From: Aliarcobacter skirrowii CCUG 10374
GTDB lineage: Bacteria; Campylobacterota; Campylobacteria; Campylobacterales; Arcobacteraceae
Reading direction: 5' to 3'
DNA length: 64,000 nucleotides
NCBI RefSeq assembly: GCF_003544835.1
Contig: NZ_CP032099.1
Span: 1,054,001-1,118,000 of the forward strand
Program-made: the position numbers and the translations under genes
In this document: positions 25,884 through 34,912 of the stretch, in pieces
Layout: each line of letters starts with the position of its first letter
How positions within the stretch are numbered: the first letter of the stretch is position 1
The notes under the pieces: model-generated
Seen by the model: the letters and a program-made list of their open reading frames with translations, nothing else
What the model was told of the DNA's origin: nothing
Database searches by the model: none

Positions 25884-27057
25884 TATCAAGCTCCTTTATA
25901 CTAACTTCTTTAAGTGATAGTTTCCAGCTATCCAATATCATCTTAACAATTTTAAAATCTGGATATTCATTCAAATAGTTTTCAAGCTCATCTATACCCC
26001 AAATAAGTGCTTCATAACACTCTTTGTAATATTTGTTTGCTTCACTTTGACTCAATAGGCAACTTTTTTGTCCAAACTTAATAAGTGTATCTTTTGAATG
26101 CCATATCTTTTTACCATCAAGCATAAGTGCTGGTTTGTCTTTGTGTATATATACTACAGTATTTACCACATCATATACAGGAGAATAAAAAATATTTTTA
26201 AAATCATCATCAAACAACAATCCAAAGTTTTTAAGGTGTGCATCACCATTTTTAAGCAAATAATTCATTACTACAGTTTTATAAAAAGCTATCATAGATT
26301 CTTTTTTATTAGTAGTGTAGCTATAGATAATTTTTGCTATTTGCTCATAGCTACCATCATATTTGCTATCTTTGTTTTTATTTAGTAAAGATAATATCTC
26401 TTCAAACCCATAAAAACTACCATCATTTTTTAGTGTAAATTTTTCTACTATTAAAAACTTATTGTTTTGTGAAAGTTTTACATTGGCAGTTTTAACTCCT
26501 GCTTTTTCAACAGCTTTTAGGCAAAAGTATTCATTGAGAGCTAAGTCTTGATATTCATCTCCCCAAGTTTTGATGATGTATTCTTTGGTATCTATTTTTT
26601 CTTTATCTTTTAAAAGTGCTATTGTTTTTGGCTGAACTCCACTAATAGCATTTTTGTTTAAAAAAGTTTGAAGAAGATTATTAAAAGTATCATTTGTATC
26701 ATTAGATAATATCTCTTCAATATTAAACTCAGGAAACTCTACACTATTTTGCAAATCACTTTTAAACTCTATTCTTGAACTTATATTTGAGCTAAGAAGT
26801 GAAAATATAAGATAGTCATCTACCTTTCCATACTCTTTTGATAAAAGATTTTTAAATATATCATACAAATATCCTTCAGGTAAGAAACTCTCCAAAAAAG
26901 GTGGAAATTTATAGTCATACAGATATATTTTTTGAGTATTTGGCAATGATAGTGCTATGGAGTTTTTGATATCAAAATTTTTATAGTCTATTATAAAGTT
27001 TCTATTATCTTTAATAAATGATGCAACTGCTTTTTGATGGTGAAATATCTCTATCAC
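25852..27057 (-). CDS. hipA: HipA-family serine/threonine kinase toxin
   Basis: A 401-residue kinase. The N-terminal HipA_N-like region ends near residue 100. SGVQPKTIALLKDKE is the activation and P-loop-like segment, VEKFTLKNDG follows, and the catalytic loop is NGDAHLKNFGLL with a metal-binding YDVVNT. E. coli HipA phosphorylates glutamyl-tRNA synthetase and causes persistence; targets differ between families. The start is GTG at 27057 with AAGGA six bases upstream. With hipB it forms a compact module enclosed by 46-base direct repeats, inserted between two polysaccharide genes. Confidence 0.85.
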   Translation of the reverse strand: MIEIFHHQKAVASFIKDNRNFIIDYKNFDIKNSIALSLPNTQKIYLYDYKFPPFLESFLPEGYLYDIFKNLLSKEYGKVDDYLIFSLLSSNISSRIEFKSDLQNSVEFPEFNIEEILSNDTNDTFNNLLQTFLNKNAISGVQPKTIALLKDKEKIDTKEYIIKTWGDEYQDLALNEYFCLKAVEKAGVKTANVKLSQNNKFLIVEKFTLKNDGSFYGFEEILSLLNKNKDSKYDGSYEQIAKIIYSYTTNKKESMIAFYKTVVMNYLLKNGDAHLKNFGLLFDDDFKNIFYSPVYDVVNTVVYIHKDKPALMLDGKKIWHSKDTLIKFGQKSCLLSQSEANKYYKECYEALIWGIDELENYLNEYPDFKIVKMILDSWKLSLKEVSIKELDNDIIRTWKNY

Positions 27058-27066
27058 TTCGCTTCC

Positions 27067-27127
27067 TTGTATAAATTACTTTGCAATTATACTATAAAAG
27101 TTATATTTTGTAAAGTAAATTATACAA
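27067..27127. promoter_or_regulatory. large inverted repeat upstream of hipA, candidate HipB operator
   Basis: Two 20-base arms, 27067-27086 (TTGTATAAATTACTTTGCAA) and the reverse complement of 27108-27127, match at 18 of 20 positions, with a 21-base spacer. Each arm is itself an imperfect palindrome (TTGTA...TGCAA). Arm centres are 41 bases apart, about four helical turns. It directly abuts the hipA ribosome site, so HipB/HipA binding here would repress the module. Confidence 0.7.
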
Positions 27128-27139
27128 CTATTCACCATT

Positions 27140-27185
27140 TATCATTAACTTTATCCCATAAAATAAAGCTTGATTTTAGCTAAAA
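27140..27185. repeat. direct repeat copy flanking the hipAB module (upstream copy)
   Basis: This segment lies between the stop of a glycosyltransferase gene and hipA and matches 25446-25491 at 40 of 46 positions. It still contains the ATGATA that begins the sugar transferase gene in the other copy, here followed after a few codons by a stop. It is therefore a relic of the 5' end of the downstream gene. Confidence 0.85.
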
Positions 27186-27211
27186 ATTGCTAATAAAGTT
27201 AATTATAAAAA

Positions 27212-28111
27212 CTAAAATATTCCAAAAATAAACAAAATGAACAAAAAGATTTTCTCTTTCTTATTTCGTCTAAACTCAAAACTATATTTTAAAAGCAAAA
27301 GATTATTTAGATAACTCTTATTTAAAATATATTTAGAAAATTTATATTTATTTTCCAATCTTAAAACTTTTATAATCTTTATTATCTCTTCTCTATACCA
27401 ACTTGACAAAACTTTTTTAAGTCTTTTTAGTTTGGCTTTCAAACCATCATTTGCTCCAACTTGATTTGAAGTGTGTTGTCTATATCTCATAGATGGTTTT
27501 TCATCTATATGCCACTTGTAGTTATTTTCTCTTGCAAATGCATATATAAACCAATCATGAAGTTCTACTTTATTTACTTCTTCCCAATTTTCACAAATAA
27601 ACTTTTGAAGAAAAATAGCTAAATCTTTTTTTAACACATAAGTACATCCAGGACCAGCTGCCTCAAATATATAATCATATCTAGCTTGTAAGCTTGATTT
27701 ATTTATAATCATCTCTTTGCCATCTTCCCAAAATGCCAAAACATTGCTAGAGTAAGCATCTATTTGTTTATCTTTTATAGTATTAATAGCTCGGATAAGT
27801 TTATCATCATACCAAATATCATCTTGATCTACAAAAGAGATAAAATCGAAAGAACTAAAATCTACATCTCTTATAAGTCTAAAAAAGTTTTTTCCAGCTC
27901 CTCCAAATTTTGAACCACTAGGTAGATAAACTATATTTTTAAAATCTTTATAAATATCTTGTAAATATTCAATAGTTTTATCTGTAGATAAATCATCACT
28001 TATAAATATAGTAACATCTACTTCTTTTTGATTTAAGATACTATCTACCTGTTCTTTTATATATTTTACTCCATTGTATGAAGCTAATAATACTGCTATT
28101 TTTTTATGCAC
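27212..28111 (-). CDS. family 2 glycosyltransferase
   Basis: A 299-residue GT-A enzyme: IAVLLASYNGVKYIKEQVDS is the nucleotide-binding start, SDDLSTDKT the first acidic motif and FVDQDDIWYDDKL the metal-binding DxD-type loop. HDWFIYAFARE may position the acceptor. A hydrophobic stretch at the C-terminus could tether it to the membrane. It resembles rhamnosyl- or galactosyltransferases of O-antigen clusters, but donor and acceptor cannot be read from sequence. It overlaps the next upstream glycosyltransferase gene by eight bases. Confidence 0.87.
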   Translation of the reverse strand: MHKKIAVLLASYNGVKYIKEQVDSILNQKEVDVTIFISDDLSTDKTIEYLQDIYKDFKNIVYLPSGSKFGGAGKNFFRLIRDVDFSSFDFISFVDQDDIWYDDKLIRAINTIKDKQIDAYSSNVLAFWEDGKEMIINKSSLQARYDYIFEAAGPGCTYVLKKDLAIFLQKFICENWEEVNKVELHDWFIYAFARENNYKWHIDEKPSMRYRQHTSNQVGANDGLKAKLKRLKKVLSSWYREEIIKIIKVLRLENKYKFSKYILNKSYLNNLLLLKYSFEFRRNKKEKIFLFILFIFGIF

Positions 28112-29039
28112 TTTTATCCTTTTTCTTCTTTCTATAATCTCTAAAGATATTTAATATAAATTTTGGAAAAAATAAACCTATAACTAAACATGTTGAAATT
28201 ATAAAACTTTTTCCAAATACTTTAAAAGAATCTTTTATATAACTATTTAAATTCATATTCATTCTTGCATAAAGTATATGCAATAAAAAAAACTTTATAG
28301 AGTACATCTTGAGTTTGAAATAACTATAATTTATTTTATTCAATAACTCTTCATATTTTAAATAATTTTCAAAGTTTATATGACTTGATGCTTCTGCATT
28401 ATCAATCACATATATTGATGTTTGTTCTGAAGAAAATGCAAATCCTTTATTATTTGCTATTCTTGCCCAAGTTATCATATCTTCAAAATTTTTCATACCA
28501 AGTGGAAATAAATTATTATTCATAATATTTTTTTTGACACAAACACTAGATGAATTAATAAAACCATTACTAATCAAAGAAACTTTAAAATAATCGACTA
28601 TTCCTATATAATTTTCATAATCTGATAATTTTGGAAAAATAAATTTTCCATTTTGGAATTGTTTTGATGCATTGGAAAACATATCAACTTTATCAGAATA
28701 TATGTCTATCAAATTAACAAAATTTAATAGATGATTTTCTTCCCAATAATCATCTGCATCTAAAAATGCAATATAATCATAAGAAGAATTTTTTACTCCA
28801 TAATTTCTTGTTGATGAAACACCTGAATTATCTTTATTAAACAATTTAAACTTTTGTTTTATTTCTAAATTTAATTTTTCTATAAAATTTTCTACTACTT
28901 CTTTACTATTATCTGTTGAACCATCATTTACAATTACTACTTCATAATCTTGATAATTTTGATTTTTAATTGAATTTAATGTTTTTAATATACACTTGTT
29001 TTTATTATATAAAGGTATTACTATAGAAAATCTTATCAT
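28104..29039 (-). CDS. family 2 glycosyltransferase
   Basis: A 311-residue GT-A enzyme with FSIVIPLYNKNKCILKTLNS, the nucleotide-binding VVIVNDGSTDNSKE and the DxD loop AFLDADDYWEENHL. A C-terminal segment has membrane or amphipathic helices (SFIISTCLVIGLFFPKFILNIF) followed by a basic tail, suggesting attachment to the inner membrane. It overlaps the downstream glycosyltransferase by eight bases, so they are co-translated. It acts in building the polysaccharide repeat; the specific linkage is unknown. Confidence 0.87.
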   Translation of the reverse strand: MIRFSIVIPLYNKNKCILKTLNSIKNQNYQDYEVVIVNDGSTDNSKEVVENFIEKLNLEIKQKFKLFNKDNSGVSSTRNYGVKNSSYDYIAFLDADDYWEENHLLNFVNLIDIYSDKVDMFSNASKQFQNGKFIFPKLSDYENYIGIVDYFKVSLISNGFINSSSVCVKKNIMNNNLFPLGMKNFEDMITWARIANNKGFAFSSEQTSIYVIDNAEASSHINFENYLKYEELLNKINYSYFKLKMYSIKFFLLHILYARMNMNLNSYIKDSFKVFGKSFIISTCLVIGLFFPKFILNIFRDYRKKKKDKSA

Positions 29040-29072
29040 TTATTATTCCTAAATATTTTATTCCACAAATTT

Positions 29073-30113
29073 TTACTTAGCAGTATTTGCTTTTTTTATT
29101 ACTTCTAACAATTCATTACCAAAAATATCATCTGGTTCTAAAATATTTCCCTCTGCCCATTCATTCCATGATTTTATAAAAATAAACTCATTATTCATAT
29201 TTAGATTAAATACTTCTTTAACATGATTATCAAATGATTGAACATCAAAATCTTTTAATATAACTCCTCTATTACCATGTCTTGCAGTTGTATCCCATCC
29301 TGTGAATATACTAGGAATAAAATTTGGTATTTTTGATAAGTCTTTATACATATCTTTCATCATTTTTTTATATGAATACTTTATTGGTCCAAGAAAAGTC
29401 CAAGAGTGGTACCTTACTAACCTTTCAACAATTTTTTGAAATATATTTCTATTTCTAAACATTGCTGTACTATGCATATACGCATCAAAAAGGTTTTTAT
29501 TTCTTACTTCATCCAAACATTGGTCAGATATGAAATAAAAGCCATTAAACCCATCTTCTATAGCTAATCTGTTTAATGTATCAATAAATAATTCTAAATC
29601 TGGAATATCTTGTGGCATAAATATACTCAGTAACAATTTATTATCTTTTTTTATATAATTTGGATTATTAAAATGTGGAGAAAGTGTTTTATAAAAATTT
29701 ATATAATCCTCTTTCCCTAGATATTTTTGTTCTTTTAAAAGTCTCCAAGTTGATTTATCCCACCAAGAGTGATTTGCCCAAGCAAAACAATATTTTACTT
29801 TACTATTTGGCAATAAAAGATGCTCTAATGGTTTTTCTAATAACATTTCACCATTTCCAAACCAATATGTCCAAAAACAAAAACCCTCTAAACCATAATT
29901 TGATGCTATTTCATACTGTTTCTCTAGAACTTGAGGATTGCTTAAATCATAATATCCAAGTTCTTCAGATGGTTTTCTAAGTTGATGACCCTTAAAATAT
30001 GGCTTCCAATTCTTCACTGCTGTCCACTCAGTATAACCTTCTCCCCACCATTCATTATTTTCTTTTATTTCATGAAATTGTGGTAGATGATATGCTATCA
30101 ATCTTTTTTTCAT
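29073..30113 (-). CDS. WbsX-like glycosyltransferase / GH99-like protein
   Basis: A 346-residue protein with the WbsX-family signature: LIAYHLPQFHEIKENNEWWG, EGYTEWTAVKNW, GFCFWTYWFGNGEMLLEKP and the final IKSWNEWAEGNILEPD. The fold is related to glycoside hydrolase family 99, but genes of this family sit in O-antigen and capsule clusters and are annotated as glycosyltransferases. No signal peptide is present, which agrees with a cytoplasmic role. It lies four bases from the acyltransferase gene. Its exact reaction is not established. Confidence 0.82.
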   Translation of the reverse strand: MKKRLIAYHLPQFHEIKENNEWWGEGYTEWTAVKNWKPYFKGHQLRKPSEELGYYDLSNPQVLEKQYEIASNYGLEGFCFWTYWFGNGEMLLEKPLEHLLLPNSKVKYCFAWANHSWWDKSTWRLLKEQKYLGKEDYINFYKTLSPHFNNPNYIKKDNKLLLSIFMPQDIPDLELFIDTLNRLAIEDGFNGFYFISDQCLDEVRNKNLFDAYMHSTAMFRNRNIFQKIVERLVRYHSWTFLGPIKYSYKKMMKDMYKDLSKIPNFIPSIFTGWDTTARHGNRGVILKDFDVQSFDNHVKEVFNLNMNNEFIFIKSWNEWAEGNILEPDDIFGNELLEVIKKANTAK

Positions 30114-30116
30114 ATT

Positions 30117-30758
30117 TTACTTCTCCAAATCTATATTCTTAATAACTCTAGCTGGATTACCAGCAACAACACTATTTTTTGGAATATCTTTAGTCACTAC
30201 GGAATTTGCTCCAATAATACTATTTTCTCCAATTGTCACATTTGGCATTATAGCTACACCCTCTCCTATCCATACATTATCTTCAATTATTACTGAACCC
30301 TTTGATGTAACTTTTCTATCATTTGGTGGTAATTTTAAAGAGTCAATAGAAGTATCACCATGAAAATGGTCGGTAATAAATATTTTACTTGCCATAAGAA
30401 CATTATTTCCTATTATCACTTTATTGACACACCCTATATGACAATCATAACCTATGTTTACATTATCTCCAAAAATCATTTCTGGAGTGTACTTATTATC
30501 AAGATGCTTTGAGTAAGTTTCAATTCTAGCTCTAGCACAAAGACTAAAATTATCTCCAATAGAAATATTCTCTAATTCATTTGTAGTTATAGGAAACATA
30601 ATATTTGGATTTTTACCACAGCTTTTTAGTTGTTTTACAATATATTGTGTATTTAAACTAGTTATTAAAAATGATATAAACTTCACAAACTTTTTATGGA
30701 GTAAAAATGCAATAACCTTAGAACAAGCATTAATTATATTTTTGATTAGTATTTTCAT
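30117..30758 (-). CDS. hexapeptide-repeat acyltransferase (WbbJ/Maa-like)
   Basis: A 213-residue left-handed beta-helix acyltransferase. Hexapeptide runs include IIGNNVLMASKIFITDHFHG, with the likely catalytic His, and IIEDNVWIGEGVAIMPNV. GENSIIGANSVVTKDIPKNSVVAGNPARVI is the classic C-terminal cap. It probably O- or N-acetylates a sugar of the polysaccharide using acetyl-CoA. The N-terminal 50 residues are hydrophobic and basic and may bind membrane. It overlaps the upstream 501-residue glycosyltransferase gene by four bases. Confidence 0.85.
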   Translation of the reverse strand: MKILIKNIINACSKVIAFLLHKKFVKFISFLITSLNTQYIVKQLKSCGKNPNIMFPITTNELENISIGDNFSLCARARIETYSKHLDNKYTPEMIFGDNVNIGYDCHIGCVNKVIIGNNVLMASKIFITDHFHGDTSIDSLKLPPNDRKVTSKGSVIIEDNVWIGEGVAIMPNVTIGENSIIGANSVVTKDIPKNSVVAGNPARVIKNIDLEK

Positions 30759-32260
30759 TTTACCAACTTTAATTTCTTAACTATTTTTCTTATTATCAAT
30801 TTTCTATGATTTATTAAAATTTTTATAGTTGAAATAAAAGCACCAAAAAAATCATACTTAAAATATTTCAAACCAAGCCATCTAAATTTTATTAAATCAT
30901 ACTCTTTTAAGTAATTATTTTCTATATCAAAATAAATATTAGAAAATCTAATTATATCAATTTCAATATCTTCATATACAGCTATTTCATTTTTATATAA
31001 TTTATTTTGTAAATCTGTAGAAAATTTTTCTTTGCTAGGTATTAAGTTTTCATAATTTAACTTTTTTTCATTTCGATATTTTGAATCTTGAATTAATTTA
31101 TTTATTTCATGATGAAACTCTTCTAAGTTAAAATATGTAAATTTCAAATTATTTGTTTCAAATAAACCTTCTGCATTATTACATGGAATATTTTTGTCAT
31201 TAAATCCTATTAATGGCTTATTGTTCATAATAGCATATTGACTCATTAATCCACCTATAAAAGGATAGGTATTGATATATACATCTATCCTTTTAAATAC
31301 TTCACTTATGTCTGTTCTATTACCTATTAAAAATATTTTATTTATAAGATTATTATTTTTAATAAATTCAATCAAAGGTTTTTCATTACCGTTACCAGCA
31401 ATTAATATAATTGAATTATTATTTTCATTTGATATTCTTTTTAGAATATTTAGAAATGAAAAATTTTCACCATACATTTTATAAAAAGAACCACCTGTAA
31501 AAAGAACTATTTTATCTTTCTCTATTTTCGGTAATCCTTTAAAATCTGAAGAAATTAAAATAGGATAATAGATTTGTTTAATTATTTGATTATTTTCAAT
31601 GCTCCTAAATTTATTTGAAACATTACAACCATAATCTCTAAATTCAATACTAAAGTCTAAACAACTTTTTCCAAGCCAAAAAGCATGATCTGTGAGATTG
31701 ATTAAATATCTTTTAACTAAGCTTTTATATTTTATCCATATCATAATAGCAAAAACACTCCACGGAGAAATATGAATAAAAGCATTATTAGGAGCAAATT
31801 CATCAATTCTTTTTTGAATTTCCATAAAATTCAAATTGTTAATATCATTTGATTCAATTATATATAATTGTGCCATTTTGTTGTTTTTTACTTGTTTAAT
31901 TATATTTCTACAACTATTCATATCTTTTGGTTTTTCAAGAATATATAAATACTCAACACCCCAAGAATCTAATGCATTTAAATATTGTTGAGTTAATCCT
32001 CTATTATCTAATCCAAAGCTATCATAAAAAACCCATCTATTTTTATTAGGAATAAATTCTGGTGATGAAATTAAATCTTGAGACATTTCGAATAAAAAAT
32101 TTTCTAATTCTTCATCAACATACTTAAAATTTAAATGATATGCTATGTTAGCACAACATTGAATTATTGAACATGCATTTTTATAATTTCTTTTTTTTAT
32201 TTCTACTTTTATTAAAAATTTTAATTTATTAAAATCTTTTTCTACAAATTTTAGATTCAT
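30755..32260 (-). CDS. GT-B-like glycosyltransferase (501 aa)
   Basis: The N-terminal 90 residues are helical and of unknown role. A GT-B pattern follows: WVFYDSFGLDNRGLTQQYLN, FAPNNAFIHISPWSVFA, then the C-terminal nucleotide-sugar domain with KIVLFTGGSFYKMYG, IILIAGNGNEKPLIEFI, FLIGNRTDISEVFKRIDVYI and PFIGGLMSQYAIMNNKPLIG. The last two blocks resemble the donor-binding loops of GT4/GT41-type enzymes. It overlaps the acyltransferase gene by four bases and follows wzx by five. The sugar specificity is unknown. Confidence 0.75.
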   Translation of the reverse strand: MNLKFVEKDFNKLKFLIKVEIKKRNYKNACSIIQCCANIAYHLNFKYVDEELENFLFEMSQDLISSPEFIPNKNRWVFYDSFGLDNRGLTQQYLNALDSWGVEYLYILEKPKDMNSCRNIIKQVKNNKMAQLYIIESNDINNLNFMEIQKRIDEFAPNNAFIHISPWSVFAIMIWIKYKSLVKRYLINLTDHAFWLGKSCLDFSIEFRDYGCNVSNKFRSIENNQIIKQIYYPILISSDFKGLPKIEKDKIVLFTGGSFYKMYGENFSFLNILKRISNENNNSIILIAGNGNEKPLIEFIKNNNLINKIFLIGNRTDISEVFKRIDVYINTYPFIGGLMSQYAIMNNKPLIGFNDKNIPCNNAEGLFETNNLKFTYFNLEEFHHEINKLIQDSKYRNEKKLNYENLIPSKEKFSTDLQNKLYKNEIAVYEDIEIDIIRFSNIYFDIENNYLKEYDLIKFRWLGLKYFKYDFFGAFISTIKILINHRKLIIRKIVKKLKLVK

Positions 32261-32265
32261 ATTTA

Positions 32266-33717
32266 CTAAACCTTATTTCCAAATTTTATTTTACTCATAA
32301 CCTCTCCAACAATCTTCATAAAAAACTCATCTTTTCTTAGCCATAAAAAAAGAATATAAACTATAGCACCAACAACTATTTTTAAGATCAATTCAAAAAT
32401 TCCACCACCAATATCTAGAAATATAACAGCAAAATACATAACCACACTAGCTAATATATAATTAAAGGCTATTTTTAGCTGTTTTATAGGTCCAAAATCA
32501 AACAGCTTGTATGGATAATAAGCATTTATAAAAAAAGCTATAAAACTAGTAAATACCATAGCCCAAGCCAAAGCTTCTATCCCAAAAGGTATAGCCACAA
32601 ATAAGGCTATCAAAGACATAGGAAGCTTTGATAAATCTACTTTAAGAAATAAATCTGACCTTCCTATTGCATTTAATATATTCATATTTATTGCACTTAT
32701 TGGAGTGATAGTTCTTGCAAAACTTAGTGCTACTATCAAAGGTATAGCCAAAAGCCACTCTTCTCCTAAAAATAGTTTTACAAAGCTATCAGCAATAGCT
32801 GCAAATCCGACTAATACTGGTAAAGAAAAAAGCATAGTTATAGATATAAGTTGTTTATATATATTTACCAATCTCCCCTTATCTTCTTTTACAGATGTCA
32901 TAATAGGATATGTCACACCTTGCAGAGTTGAGCTTATCACTCCAGATAGAGCGTTTGTAAGATTTACAGACTGAGTAAAGTATCCCACACTTGTAGCACT
33001 AAAATATCTTCCCACCAAAGCTACATAAAGATTATTTACAAAAGTTGCTACAAATCCAGCTATCATAAGATTTGATCCAAATTTAAACAGTGACTTCAAA
33101 GAGTCTTTACTAAATACAAGTGATGGAAACCATCTGCAAAAAAACCAAAGAGTTATTGTATTTAACAAAGCTTTTGACAAAATAAGCCAAACCAATGCCC
33201 AGTATCCATACCCTTTAAAAGCAAGCCAAATAGCCAAAATAGAACCAAAAAATGTAGCAACTGTACTAGCTATAGTTTGACTTTTGAAATCTATAGAAAT
33301 AGTGAGTTTAGCCCTAGCTACAATACTCAATGAATTTATAATAACAACCAAAAATAATATTCTAGAAATCTCTTCCAAAACTGGTTGTCTGTAAAACTCA
33401 GCTATATATGGTGCTGATATATAAAGTACTACATACATAGACAATCCCCAAAGCATATTTACATAAAAGATAGTTGAGCTATCTGCTTCTGTGAGTTCTT
33501 TGCTTTTTTGTACTAGTGCTTGCATAAATCCACCACTTATAACACTCTCAGCCAAAAGCATAAAAATCATAAGCATCCCAATAAATCCAAAACTCTCAGG
33601 ACCAATCAGCCGTGCTAAATAAATAGTTACAGCCAATGAGCCAAGTTGGTTTATAAGTTTATCTGCAAGACTCCATGAGAGTCCGTGGATGGCTTGTGAT
33701 TTTAGAGATTTATTCAA
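32266..33717 (-). CDS. wzx: polysaccharide repeat-unit flippase (Wzx/PST family)
   Basis: A 483-residue integral membrane protein with about 12-14 helices and the PST-family opening SQAIHGLSWSLADKLINQLGSL, then TIYLARLIGPESFGFIGMLM. It should flip the lipid-linked repeat unit across the inner membrane. The start is a TTG at 33717 that overlaps the last eight bases of an unknown membrane-protein gene. WzxC/AmsL-type colanic flippases look like this. No Wzy polymerase gene is recognisable nearby. Confidence 0.88.
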   Translation of the reverse strand: MNKSLKSQAIHGLSWSLADKLINQLGSLAVTIYLARLIGPESFGFIGMLMIFMLLAESVISGGFMQALVQKSKELTEADSSTIFYVNMLWGLSMYVVLYISAPYIAEFYRQPVLEEISRILFLVVIINSLSIVARAKLTISIDFKSQTIASTVATFFGSILAIWLAFKGYGYWALVWLILSKALLNTITLWFFCRWFPSLVFSKDSLKSLFKFGSNLMIAGFVATFVNNLYVALVGRYFSATSVGYFTQSVNLTNALSGVISSTLQGVTYPIMTSVKEDKGRLVNIYKQLISITMLFSLPVLVGFAAIADSFVKLFLGEEWLLAIPLIVALSFARTITPISAINMNILNAIGRSDLFLKVDLSKLPMSLIALFVAIPFGIEALAWAMVFTSFIAFFINAYYPYKLFDFGPIKQLKIAFNYILASVVMYFAVIFLDIGGGIFELILKIVVGAIVYILFLWLRKDEFFMKIVGEVMSKIKFGNKV

Positions 33718-34912
33718 TACTTTTTTCCATCAATGAATTAAATATTTCATTTTGTTCTTCTATATTTAAATAATCTATAGTTTCTGCTAATGATTTTGAT
33801 TCAATTCGATTTTTATATTTATCTAATATTTCTAACACATAGTTATCTTTTGTATTTTTATTTATCGATATATTTTTTCCTAAATTTATATAGAAAAATC
33901 TTTGTTTATCTGCACCTAAATAAAGAATATTCTGATTTTTATACTTTACGATTTCTGGTTTATTATTTGTTAAGAAAAAAAATTCTGAAGTTTTTCCAAT
34001 AAATGTATTTTTGTACTCTTTAAAATTAATATTAGCTGGAATGACAAGTAATATTAATATAAGAATAAAAATTATCATAAACATTCTAATGTGTCCAGCT
34101 AACCAATATTCATTCGCTTTTATATTATTTAATTTTTTAATACGATTTATTCTTATTTTATAAATAATATGATTCTTATTAAAATAACTTTTAATTTTTT
34201 CTATAAAGATATCTATATATTTATACACTGGCTCCAATAAGAAAAACAAATAAACAAACAATAAAATTAAAACTGTTAATATAATTTTGGAACCTGCTAT
34301 GTAGAATAAAGTCAAATATCCAAAATATGATATAATAAAATTTTCTAAACCTAAAGCACTAAATGGTAGATTTGTCATATCACTTAAATATATTAATATA
34401 AATGAAGGTAGTAATATTGAATAAACTATAGGAAACAATACAAATATCTGAAATTTAAAAATAGATTCCAAAATATTGTTATATTTTTTAGCTCCTAATA
34501 TATTTTTTTTCTTTTTAGTTTTATCTTCTTTTATAAAAAAACTCTCTATTTCTTCTATTATATTTTCATATTTTTTATGAATTGGTATTACAAAAGCTAG
34601 TAACTTAAATTCATCTTTATTTATTTGATTTCTATAATATTTTATATCTTCTAAAATTTTATAATTTTTTGAAATTATAAAATAAAATTTATCTTCTTCT
34701 TTAGTTGTTTTAATACAATCAATATGTGTAAATTCTAAAATTTCATTTTTTTTATTGCAAATTATAAAATATAATAAACTCTCATCTTGTTCTTTATCTA
34801 TGGATAATTTTAATTCATCGCATATAGATAAATCTCCTATTTTATATTCTTTAAAATACTGTTGATAACTTGATTTTAAATCTTCTATATTTATTTTTTT
34901 ATAGTTATTCAT
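33710..34912 (-). CDS. unknown membrane protein with long cytoplasmic N-terminus (400 aa)
   Basis: Not recognised. About 150 charged residues precede four hydrophobic segments: FQIFVLFPIVYSILLPSFIL, FIISYFGYLTLFYIAG, IILTVLILLFVYLFFLLEP and MFMIIFILILILLVIPANI. A C-terminal region of about 100 residues follows, with FFFLTNNKPEIVKYKNQNIL. The number of helices is too small for a Wzy polymerase. It overlaps the HAD gene by four bases upstream and wzx by eight downstream. The very low G+C and lack of any sugar-related motif suggest an inserted accessory gene rather than a biosynthetic one. Confidence 0.55.
   Translation of the reverse strand: MNNYKKINIEDLKSSYQQYFKEYKIGDLSICDELKLSIDKEQDESLLYFIICNKKNEILEFTHIDCIKTTKEEDKFYFIISKNYKILEDIKYYRNQINKDEFKLLAFVIPIHKKYENIIEEIESFFIKEDKTKKKKNILGAKKYNNILESIFKFQIFVLFPIVYSILLPSFILIYLSDMTNLPFSALGLENFIISYFGYLTLFYIAGSKIILTVLILLFVYLFFLLEPVYKYIDIFIEKIKSYFNKNHIIYKIRINRIKKLNNIKANEYWLAGHIRMFMIIFILILILLVIPANINFKEYKNTFIGKTSEFFFLTNNKPEIVKYKNQNILYLGADKQRFFYINLGKNISINKNTKDNYVLEILDKYKNRIESKSLAETIDYLNIEEQNEIFNSLMEKSIE

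Noticed and set aside
33710-34912. Wzy polymerase identity for the 400-residue membrane protein
   Set aside because: It has about four helices and a large charged N-terminal domain; Wzy proteins have ten or more helices and a long periplasmic loop.
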